Positions 1 to 5,262 of a stretch of DNA of 6,821 bases are shown piece by piece (the stretch's first letter is position 1; every line of letters begins with the position of its first letter). Location of the stretch: positions 1 to 6,821 of the forward strand of contig JAOZMA010000117.1 of the NCBI GenBank assembly GCA_029934555.1, given 5' to 3'. The notes below the pieces were generated by a model. That model was not told where the DNA came from, searched no databases, and was given only the letters and a program-made list of their open reading frames with translations. The DNA comes from Acidimicrobiia bacterium (GTDB lineage: Bacteria; Actinomycetota; Acidimicrobiia; Spongiisociales; UBA5794). The position numbers were made by a program, and so were the translations under genes.

Positions 1-444
1 AATCCGGTCACCGGACTCCACGCGCACCAGGTCTCCCGGGACCAATTGGGCGGCCAGGATGTGCTCCATGTGTCCGTCGCGGCGGACCCACACGTAGGGT
101 GCAGCCATCTTCTTCAGACGCGCCAGGGCGTCTTCGGCCCGGTACTCCTGCCAGACGCCCATGATCGTGTTGAACGCCAGGATCACCAGGATCGCGATCG
201 ACTCGATCGGCCATCCGTGCATGCCTTCGGTCGTCCAGATCACCGCATCGAACGCCAACGCGAACAACAAGATGTAGATGATCGGGTTGTGCAGCTGGCG
301 TAGCACCCGCTCCCACCATGGTGTCGGCCGGGCCTCGGGCAGCGAATTGGCACCGACAGCGGTGAGTCTCGCTGTGGCCTCCGCCGAAGTGAGTCCACCG
401 GCGGTTGACGGCGCCAGATTCTCGGTGACCGCGTCAGCCGACAC
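1..444 (-). CDS. P-type cation-transporting ATPase, N-terminal part (runs off left edge)
   Basis: This is the N-terminal 148 residues of a membrane ion pump that uses ATP to move cations. Residues 10-45 resemble the cation-ATPase N-terminal domain, including GLTSAEATARL and VGANSLPE. Two hydrophobic segments follow, at about 55-70 (IIYILLFALAF core) and 80-97 (IESIAILVILAFNTIMGV). The actuator domain then begins with QEYRAEDALARLKK at 99-112 and VPGDLVRVESGDRI at 135-148, a hallmark of P-type ATPases. The phosphorylation DKTG motif and the transport helices lie outside the window, so the ion cannot be named; the N-terminus best fits the P2/P3 (Ca2+ or H+-type) classes. The start is GTG at 444-442, preceded by AAGGA at about 8 nt. 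It is the only plausible start after the in-frame TAG that also ends the upstream gene. It lies 27 nt downstream of the UspE-like gene, so co-transcription is likely. Confidence 0.93.
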   Translation of the reverse strand, partial: MSADAVTENLAPSTAGGLTSAEATARLTAVGANSLPEARPTPWWERVLRQLHNPIIYILLFALAFDAVIWTTEGMHGWPIESIAILVILAFNTIMGVWQEYRAEDALARLKKMAAPYVWVRRDGHMEHILAAQLVPGDLVRVESGDRI

Positions 445-471
445 GAGGAATTCCTTCGTAGGTGCGAGTCT

Positions 472-1446
472 CTATGACGACTCCTTTGCAGTTCGGTTCG
501 AATTCCGCGCCGGTTTGAGCGGGGTGATGAAGCCCTCCGGCTTCACCGCCAGCACGGAGCAACGAACCGATCGGAGGATCGTTTCGGCAGTATTGCCCAT
601 GATCAGACCCCTGAGCCCGGTCCGTCCCACGGTGCCCATGACGACGAGGTCGACGTCGAAGTGGTCGGCTAGACGAGGCAACACGACGCCGGGTGCGCCG
701 GCGACCATGTGAATCGAGCGTTCCGATTCGGTGACGTGGCGGATGGCCAGGATCTCGAGCTCTCCAAGCCGCGTGGCTTCGGTGTCCCGGACCATGACAT
801 CGACCATCTCTCCAGGCAGCCCGACGTACGGAGACGATCGCAGGGTCGCTTCACCGGCAAGGGTCCAGGCATGGCCGATGTGGAGTTCCCAACCCTTGCG
901 ATGCGCAAGTGACGAAGCGAGCTCCATGATCAGGTCGTTCAATCCGTCACGAATCGGATCGTCCGGGTCCGGATCCACCAGCGCGAGAACCCGACGCGTG
1001 CCAGATCGACCGGACCGCATCACCCACACCGGGACGGGACACTTGCGCAGCAGGTGCATCACGCCACTGCTCAGGTGCGGCTCGTCCGGCTTCTCAGCGA
1101 CCGGTTCTCCCACCATGACCAGGTCATGTCCTTCGGACAGAACTCGACGGATCACTTCCACGAACGGCTCGCCGACTGCCTCGACAACCTCGACGTCCGG
1201 TCCGCCCCGGGTGTTCTCGAGCAGACGCCGGAGCTGCTCCTCCCGGTCGTGGAGCAGCGCCGCCTCGATATCGATGACACGACCTTCTACGTTCATCGTC
1301 CGTCTCCATGCCGGCATCGGTGTAACGACGTCCATCACAGTGAGATGGGCGTCGTTGGTGTTCGCAAGGTCGACGGCAGCACGGAGGGTCAACGGCTCCA
1401 GATGCCCGGGTGTCGTCGCAACCAGGATGTTCTTGAATCTGTCCAT
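472..1446 (-). CDS. Tandem universal stress protein, UspE-like
   Basis: This 324-residue cytoplasmic protein has two Usp domains, at about 1-147 and 151-307. Domain 1 opens with FKNILVATTPG and ends with HLLRKCPVPVW at 131-141, a segment I recall as characteristic of E. coli UspE. Domain 2 carries the glycine-rich nucleotide loop starting GTVGRTG at 271 and ending GNTAE at 284. It has Asn285 where the classical G-2X-G-9X-G(S/T) motif has Ser or Thr, as I recall UspE also does. It closes with SVLAVKPEGFITPL, also UspE-like. Domain 1 lacks the loop, so only domain 2 is likely to bind nucleotide. Usp proteins help cells survive starvation, oxygen limitation and oxidative stress; the mechanism is usually unclear. 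The ATG at 1446 has AAGGG at a 7-nt spacing and overlaps the TGA of the upstream small ORF. The P-type ATPase follows 27 nt downstream. The family assignment is firm; orthology to uspE is likely but not proven. Confidence 0.93.
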   Translation of the reverse strand: MDRFKNILVATTPGHLEPLTLRAAVDLANTNDAHLTVMDVVTPMPAWRRTMNVEGRVIDIEAALLHDREEQLRRLLENTRGGPDVEVVEAVGEPFVEVIRRVLSEGHDLVMVGEPVAEKPDEPHLSSGVMHLLRKCPVPVWVMRSGRSGTRRVLALVDPDPDDPIRDGLNDLIMELASSLAHRKGWELHIGHAWTLAGEATLRSSPYVGLPGEMVDVMVRDTEATRLGELEILAIRHVTESERSIHMVAGAPGVVLPRLADHFDVDLVVMGTVGRTGLRGLIMGNTAETILRSVRCSVLAVKPEGFITPLKPARNSNRTAKESS

Positions 1447-1742
1447 CAGCTCACCCTTTCCTCAATCGGCCGGTCCATGCCCGGCGTGTTCGTTGGTGTT
1501 GTGGCGTCGTTCGGCGAATCCGTTCGTACGATCGAGGCGCTGCGGCGTCCCGCGAGATAGCCGAATCGCGGTCGGCGTTCCGAGTCATCGGTGGCGGCTT
1601 CTCGCGGGCTCGAGCTCTCGCTTGGATCGCGGGCTTCGCACGATGGGTCCACGCACCGTCTCACAGGCGCGTCGCGATCGGGAAGCGGATCGGCGAGACA
1701 GACGAGGAGTCCCGCTTGCGGGCGGTTGGTACGGGGAGCCAT
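1446..1742 (-). CDS. Possible small protein upstream of the stress operon (doubtful)
   Basis: This open frame of 98 codons matches no family I recognise. For it: a strong GGAGG at 1752-1748 with a 5-nt spacer to the ATG, and a TGA that overlaps the ATG of the Usp gene (TGATG), which is a usual sign of translational coupling. Against it: the predicted protein is rich in Arg, Pro, Ser and Asp, has few hydrophobic stretches, and its second codon positions are unusually G/C-rich, as expected of non-coding GC-rich DNA. No signal peptide, membrane segment or known domain is visible. It could be a leader ORF whose translation matters more than its product. Otherwise the whole stretch is a long 5' untranslated leader of the Usp gene. 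Confidence 0.38.
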   Translation of the reverse strand: MAPRTNRPQAGLLVCLADPLPDRDAPVRRCVDPSCEARDPSESSSPREAATDDSERRPRFGYLAGRRSASIVRTDSPNDATTPTNTPGMDRPIEERVS

Positions 1743-1747
1743 TTCGG

Positions 1748-1752
1748 CCTCC
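1748..1752 (-). promoter_or_regulatory. Strong ribosome binding site (GGAGG) for the small ORF
   Basis: GGAGG sits 5 nt upstream of the ATG at 1742-1740. It is the best reason to think that translation starts here. Part of it can be masked by the complementary GGCCTC element at 1811-1806 of the same transcript. Confidence 0.5.
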
Positions 1753-1770
1753 AGCTACGTTGAGAGAACA

Positions 1771-1788
1771 CTTCACTTCATCGTGAAG
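1771..1788. repeat. CTTCA/TGAAG inverted repeat, copy 1
   Basis: The sequence CTTCACTTCATCGTGAAG holds two tandem CTTCA half-sites (1771 and 1776) facing one TGAAG (1784-1788). It gives either a 6-bp CTTCAC/GTGAAG dyad with a 6-nt centre or a 5-bp dyad with a 3-nt centre. It is flanked by GAGAGA (1762-1767) and TCTCTC (1790-1795). It could be an operator, the tip of the leader hairpin, or both. Confidence 0.5.
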
Positions 1789-1853
1789 GTCTCTCCCGCC
1801 CCGGAGAGGCCCAGCACGCCGGGCCCGAGGGCCGTATTGACGACTGTGCTGGT

Positions 1854-1882
1854 TTGGGGATACTCCCCTTCAGTGCTATATA
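1854..1882 (+). promoter_or_regulatory. Candidate promoter of the winged-helix regulator
   Basis: TTGGGG at 1854-1859 and TATATA at 1877-1882 are 17 bp apart. The -10 match is fair and the -35 match is weak. Transcription would start near 1889, leaving a leader of about 80 nt before the ATG at 1972. The -35 overlaps the GGGGA-N3-TCCCC palindrome, which would suit repression. An alternative pair, TTGACG (1837-1842) with TACTCC (1861-1866) at 18 bp, has a better -35 but a poor -10. Confidence 0.35.
1856..1868. promoter_or_regulatory. Palindrome GGGGA-N3-TCCCC, candidate operator
   Basis: GGGGATACTCCCC is a perfect 5-bp inverted repeat with a 3-bp centre. It lies between the two divergent candidate promoters, over the plus-strand -35 and just downstream of the predicted minus-strand start, so a protein bound here could affect both arms. 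The G-to-C polarity is reminiscent of DosR/DevR sites, but the half-site spacing differs by one base and the flanks do not match, so I do not assign it to that regulator. Confidence 0.45.
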
Positions 1883-1907
1883 TATCATGAAAGAGATGTC
1901 ATGTCTA
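1879..1907 (-). promoter_or_regulatory. Candidate promoter of the Usp / P-type ATPase operon
   Basis: On the minus strand, TAGACA (1907-1902; five of six bases match TTGACA) is followed after exactly 17 bp by TATATA (1884-1879). Transcription would start near 1872, giving a leader of about 130 nt before the small ORF. The -10 lies in the same alternating TA tract (1877-1885) as the opposing plus-strand -10, so the two polymerases would compete for it. Confidence 0.5.
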
Positions 1908-1918
1908 GATGCTGAGCG

Positions 1919-1934
1919 CTTCAACGACGTGAAG
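1919..1934. repeat. CTTCA/TGAAG inverted repeat, copy 2
   Basis: CTTCA at 1919-1923 and TGAAG at 1930-1934 are separated by 6 bp. It lies 37 bp before the start codon of the winged-helix gene and downstream of its candidate promoter, a usual place for an autoregulatory operator. It shares half-sites with the dyad at 1771-1788. A looser relative, CTTCA (1868-1872) and TGAAAG (1888-1893), straddles the TA tract. Confidence 0.45.
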
Positions 1935-1971
1935 TCCGCTGAACACATCGAAACGAAGATAAGAGGCGGGG

Positions 1972-2277
1972 ATGACCGACAACGAACGGCGACCGTGGAC
2001 GTTCCTCACCAGCCACGCGCGAGTGCTGATCCTTATCTCTCAGAACCCGGACATTCGCGTGAGAGATCTTGCCGAGATAGCCGGTATCACCGAGCGTTCC
2101 ACCCAGCGGATCATCGTCGAACTCGAAGACGGCGGCTATCTCACCCACGAGAAAGTCGGTCGTCGCAACCGCTACAAGCTGAGCACGACGGCCACCCTCC
2201 GCCATCCCCGCGAACAGGCCGTCGAGATCGGCCTTCTCCTCGACGTGTTCAAGAACGACGACGACTCCACTTCCTGA
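1972..2277 (+). CDS. Small winged-helix (MarR/ArsR-like) transcriptional regulator
   Basis: This 101-residue protein consists almost entirely of a winged helix-turn-helix DNA-binding domain. WTFLTSHARVLILISQNPD (9-27) forms the first helix region. RVRDLAEIAGI (29-39) and TERSTQRIIVELEDGG (40-55) form the helix-turn-helix with the recognition helix. The wing is YLTHEKVGRRNRYKL (56-70), rich in basic residues. The tail (71-101) contains LRHP and a short hydrophobic helix, which may dimerise. I recognise it as a common actinobacterial family whose ligand and targets are mostly unknown; there is no metal-binding Cys cluster or obvious sensor domain. The ATG at 1972 follows AAGAGG at a workable distance. 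The gene diverges from the Usp operon and precedes the acyl-CoA synthetase/GNAT gene by 132 nt, so it may control both and itself through the palindromes at 1771-1934. Confidence 0.9.
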   Translation: MTDNERRPWTFLTSHARVLILISQNPDIRVRDLAEIAGITERSTQRIIVELEDGGYLTHEKVGRRNRYKLSTTATLRHPREQAVEIGLLLDVFKNDDDSTS

Positions 2278-2393
2278 TGCCCGTCGTTTCGTGCGCCTGA
2301 GCCAAGCGAGCGGGCGAGGGTGTCGTGTGCCCCTACCGTTGGAGCCGACGGCGAGCGATGCTGTCACTCTGATAGTTTCAACCTGACGACAAC

Positions 2394-2398
2394 AGGAG
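2394..2398 (+). promoter_or_regulatory. Ribosome binding site that decides the start at 2410
   Basis: AGGAG lies 11 nt upstream of the ATG at 2410. It favours this start over an in-frame GTG at 2320, which would add 30 residues unlike any family member and has no well-spaced Shine-Dalgarno sequence. Confidence 0.7.
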
Positions 2399-2409
2399 AG
2401 AGAACGTCC

Positions 2410-5091
2410 ATGCGACCGCACTACCTGCAACCGCTCTTCGCACCGAAGTCCGTCGTGATGTTCGGTGCCAGCGATCGGTCCGACTCGGTTGGCGAGATTG
2501 TCTTCAGGAACCTGCTGGAGGGAGGTTTCGGGGGCGAGATCTACGCCATCAATCCCAAGCGTGACGAGATCCAGGGCCACAAGGCATATGACGATCTTGA
2601 GTCGATCGATCGGCCGATCGACCTTGCCGTGGTGGCGACACCCGCCGGAACGGTCCCCGCCATCGTCGAGGACTGTGGAAAGCACGGCATCAAGGCGATG
2701 ATCATCCTGTCGGCCGGCTTCCGCGAAGTCGGTGGGCCCGGTCGGGCCCTCGAGCGGAAGGTCGTGGACCTTGCACGCTCGTACGGTATCCGGTTCCTCG
2801 GCCCGAACTGTCTCGGACTCATCCGCCCGAGCATCGGCTTGAACGCCACGTTCGGCAACAACAACGCCGCCGAGGGCGGTATCGCCCTGGTCTCGCAATC
2901 CGGAGCCTTGTGCACTGCGATCCTCGACTGGGCCGAGAACCGTGACGTCGGATTCTCCGCGGTGGTGTCGACCGGCATTGGAGCCGACCTGGGCTTCGGC
3001 GACATCCTCGACTACCTCGCGTCCGACCCGAAGACACAGAGCATCATCCTGTATGTCGAGGGCGTCCAGGACGCCCGGCGGTTCATGAGCGGGATGCGTG
3101 CGGCTGCTCGGGCGAAGCCGGTGATCGTGATCAAAGCGGGCCGTCACTCGGAGGGCGCGGCCGCTTCGATGTCACACACCGGGGCCCTCGTCGGTGGCGA
3201 CGAGGCATTCACCGCGGCGGTCAACCGGTCGGGTGTCGTGCGCGTGGACACGATCAGCCAGGTCTTCGCCGCCGCCGGCACGCTCTCGTCGCGCTATCGG
3301 AGCAGCGGAAACCGTATCGTTATCATCACGAACGCCGGCGGCCCGGCGGTCCTCGCGGCCGATCACTTCGCAGATGTGCGTCTCGAACTGGCCGAGCTTG
3401 GCAAAGAGACCATCAGCCGTCTCAACGCAGTGCTGCCGCCCACATGGTCGCGCCGCAATCCCGTGGACATCATCGGAGATGCTCCACCCGAGCGTTACGA
3501 GGAAGCGATCGACGTCTGCCTCGAGGATCCCGATGTTGACGGTGTGCTCGTCATCCTCACACCGCAGGCGATGACCCGCCCCCTCGAGGTGGCGGAAGCA
3601 GTGGTCAAAGCAGCCGATCACAAGGACAAGCCGATCGTTGCGTCGTGGATGGGGGGTCGTCAGGTCAACGCCGCACGTCAGGCGTTTCGCAGAGCGAAGA
3701 TACCAACGTTCAACACACCCGAGGCGGCCGTCGACGCGTTCCACTACCTCGCTTCCTACCGGTTGAACCAGAAGCTGCTCCTGCAGACTCCGGAGCGCCT
3801 CTCACTTCACCACGAGGAGCCGAACACAGAGGCGGCCCGACTCATCATCGAGAGCGCTCTCGCGGACAAGAGGAGCGTGCTGACCGAACCCGAATCGATG
3901 GCGCTTCTCGACGCGTTCCGAATCCCGACCGTGCGTAATGGCATCGCCAGATCTGCCGAAGAGGCGTTGATCGTTGCCGTTTCGATGGGTTTTCCGGTTG
4001 CGATGAAGATCTACTCGGAGGACATCTCTCACAAGTCCGATGCCGGCGGTGTCGAACTGGGTATTCAGAACGCGACGGATGTGCGAGGCGCCTATGTCGA
4101 TCTCATGGAGCGGGTCCACAAGGCCAGGCCGGAGGCCGCTCTTCAGGGCGTTACGGTCGAACAGATGCGGCGTTCTTCGAGCGCTCGAGAGGTCATGATC
4201 GGGGTGATCAGCGATCCGGTGTTCGGGCCCGTGATCAGCTTCGGTCTCGGAGGGACCTGGGTCGAGGTGATGGAGGACGTGGCCGTGGCCCTGCCGCCGC
4301 TCAACGAGCGTCTGGCCAAGAACCTCATCTCGCGGACCAAGATCGCAGGATTGCTCGAAGAGTTCCGGCACCTACCGGCGGTCGACATCGAGTTGCTGGT
4401 CGACGTGTTGCTGCGGGTGTCCAACATGACGTGTGAGCTCCCCTGGCTCCAGGAGATGGACATCAACCCACTGTTCGTCGACGAGGATGGTGTCGTGGCG
4501 GTTGATGCACGGATCGTCGTGGGTGTTCCGCGTCCCTCGACCGACCCGTACCACCACATGGCCATCCACCCCTATCCATCCGATCTCGAGACGCATTTCC
4601 AACTCCCCGACGGCACCGACGTCACGATCCGACCCATCCGACCGGAGGACGCCGAGATCGAAGCCGACTTCGTCAGGGATCTGTCGGACGAGGCCAAGTA
4701 TTTCCGGTTCATGCATGCCCTCGATGAATTGACACCGGAGATGCTGGTGAGGTTCACGCAGATCGACTATGACCGTGAGATGGCGCTGATTGCAACGACC
4801 AACGAAGGTGGGCGTGAAGTCGAGCATGGTGTAGTTCGGTATGTCACGAATCCTGATCTGACCAGTTGCGAGTTCGCTCTGGTGATCTCGGAAGAGATGC
4901 GTGGGCACGGGATCGGGCAGCGGATGCTCAAGCGACTCATGGAGATCGCCCTTTCCCGTGGGCTCGACAGGATGGAGGGCGAAGTTCTCGGCGAGAACCA
5001 TCGGATGCTCGACATGGTGAGATCCATGGGATACCAAGTCCAGAGCAGCCCCGATGATCCCGGTGTCAAGTTTGTGTGGAAGGACCTCTGA
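2410..5091 (+). CDS. ADP-forming acyl-CoA synthetase fused to GNAT acetyltransferase (PatZ-like)
   Basis: This 893-residue cytoplasmic protein has the domain order of E. coli PatZ (about 886 residues), a protein lysine acetyltransferase that acts on targets such as acetyl-CoA synthetase. A CoA-binding Rossmann domain covers about 8-125 (FGAS at 18-21; GPNCLG from 131 follows). The ligase domains cover about 150-450 (SQSGA at 162-166; SHTGALVGGDEAF from 255). An ATP-grasp domain covers about 475-715 (DISHKSDAGG from 538, DPVFGP from 602, GLGG at 612-615, EMDINP from 682). The GNAT domain covers about 733-893, with TQIDYDRE at 783-790, candidate catalytic Glu821 in CEFALVIS, and the acetyl-CoA loop RGHGIG at 831-836. 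His256 sits where ADP-forming synthetases carry the phosphorylated histidine, and His541 in the ATP-grasp domain is also kept. I recall that enterobacterial Pat lacks the first histidine. So this protein may both make acyl-CoA with ATP formation (or the reverse) and acetylate proteins. No cyclic-nucleotide domain is present, unlike mycobacterial Pat. It may share a transcript with the regulator upstream. Confidence 0.93.
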   Translation: MRPHYLQPLFAPKSVVMFGASDRSDSVGEIVFRNLLEGGFGGEIYAINPKRDEIQGHKAYDDLESIDRPIDLAVVATPAGTVPAIVEDCGKHGIKAMIILSAGFREVGGPGRALERKVVDLARSYGIRFLGPNCLGLIRPSIGLNATFGNNNAAEGGIALVSQSGALCTAILDWAENRDVGFSAVVSTGIGADLGFGDILDYLASDPKTQSIILYVEGVQDARRFMSGMRAAARAKPVIVIKAGRHSEGAAASMSHTGALVGGDEAFTAAVNRSGVVRVDTISQVFAAAGTLSSRYRSSGNRIVIITNAGGPAVLAADHFADVRLELAELGKETISRLNAVLPPTWSRRNPVDIIGDAPPERYEEAIDVCLEDPDVDGVLVILTPQAMTRPLEVAEAVVKAADHKDKPIVASWMGGRQVNAARQAFRRAKIPTFNTPEAAVDAFHYLASYRLNQKLLLQTPERLSLHHEEPNTEAARLIIESALADKRSVLTEPESMALLDAFRIPTVRNGIARSAEEALIVAVSMGFPVAMKIYSEDISHKSDAGGVELGIQNATDVRGAYVDLMERVHKARPEAALQGVTVEQMRRSSSAREVMIGVISDPVFGPVISFGLGGTWVEVMEDVAVALPPLNERLAKNLISRTKIAGLLEEFRHLPAVDIELLVDVLLRVSNMTCELPWLQEMDINPLFVDEDGVVAVDARIVVGVPRPSTDPYHHMAIHPYPSDLETHFQLPDGTDVTIRPIRPEDAEIEADFVRDLSDEAKYFRFMHALDELTPEMLVRFTQIDYDREMALIATTNEGGREVEHGVVRYVTNPDLTSCEFALVISEEMRGHGIGQRMLKRLMEIALSRGLDRMEGEVLGENHRMLDMVRSMGYQVQSSPDDPGVKFVWKDL

Positions 5092-5181
5092 CCGGAGACT
5101 GAGGACGAGCACCGGAAGTTGCCTTCGAGAGTCGCTCGCACCGGCAGGTGATGATCGTCCGGGAATCTGATGTGACCGCCG

Positions 5182-5195
5182 CGTGTTCAAACACG
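5182..5195. promoter_or_regulatory. Palindrome CGTGTT-N2-AACACG, candidate operator
   Basis: A perfect 6-bp dyad with a 2-bp centre lies 67 bp before the lipoprotein start, in the 171-nt gap after the synthetase/GNAT gene. No T-run follows, so it is not a convincing terminator. A weak promoter-like pair (TGTGAC at 5171-5176, TCATAC at 5196-5201, 19 bp apart) would place it in the spacer, where a repressor could act. The binding protein is unknown. I see no other clear signal in this gap apart from the ribosome binding site at 5251-5256. Confidence 0.45.
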
Positions 5196-5262
5196 TCATA
5201 CGCCCATGAGAGGTGCGGGACATCCGGGCAGCAGGCGTCAACGAACCAGTAGGGGACTCATC

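Larger units (their letters stand above)
1746..1852 (-). promoter_or_regulatory. Structured leader with competing stem-loops upstream of the stress operon
   Basis: Read on the minus strand, this leader contains several inverted repeats. (1) CCAGCAC/GTGCTGG (1846-1852 with 1811-1817) encloses a small GGCC-CGAG-GGCC-type hairpin at 1822-1833. (2) CTCTCC (1808-1803) can pair with GGAGAG (1796-1791) across a 6-nt loop. (3) GAGAGA (1795-1790) can instead pair with TCTCTC (1767-1762), which extends the inner CTTCAC/GTGAAG stem at 1788-1771 to about 12 pairs. (4) GGCCTC (1811-1806) is fully complementary to GAGGCC (1751-1746), which contains most of the ribosome binding site of the small ORF. Pairings 2 and 3 exclude each other, and 2 and 4 exclude each other. 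This resembles a translational on/off switch, but I cannot compute folding energies and know no matching riboswitch class. No T-tract follows, so a terminator mechanism is unlikely. Confidence 0.4.

Noticed and set aside
731..1786. Plus-strand open frame of 351 codons across the Usp gene
   Set aside because: The product is Ser/Arg/Pro-rich without domains and lies opposite a well-supported Usp gene.
1762..1795. Rho-independent terminator at the GAGAGA...TCTCTC hairpin
   Set aside because: Neither strand has a T-tract after the stem; a leader structure or operator fits better.
1853..1872. DosR/DevR box over the GGGGA-N3-TCCCC palindrome
   Set aside because: The G-run to C-run spacing is one base short and the inner and outer positions do not match the known consensus.
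2320..2409. GTG at 2320 as the start of the synthetase/GNAT gene
   Set aside because: The 30 added residues resemble no family member, and AGGAG at 2394-2398 serves the ATG at 2410 instead.
1921..3147. Long minus-strand open frame of 408 codons across the regulator and the start of the synthetase gene
   Set aside because: It is antisense to two genes with clear family motifs and its translation shows no recognisable domain; GC-rich coding DNA often leaves such frames open.
5182..5195. LexA/SOS box or rho-independent terminator at the CGTGTT/AACACG palindrome
   Set aside because: It lacks the actinobacterial LexA pattern (CGAAC...GTTCG) and no T-run follows the dyad.
4372..5241. Minus-strand open frame of 289 codons opposite the GNAT domain
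   Set aside because: No motif is seen, and the plus strand encodes conserved GNAT residues throughout.
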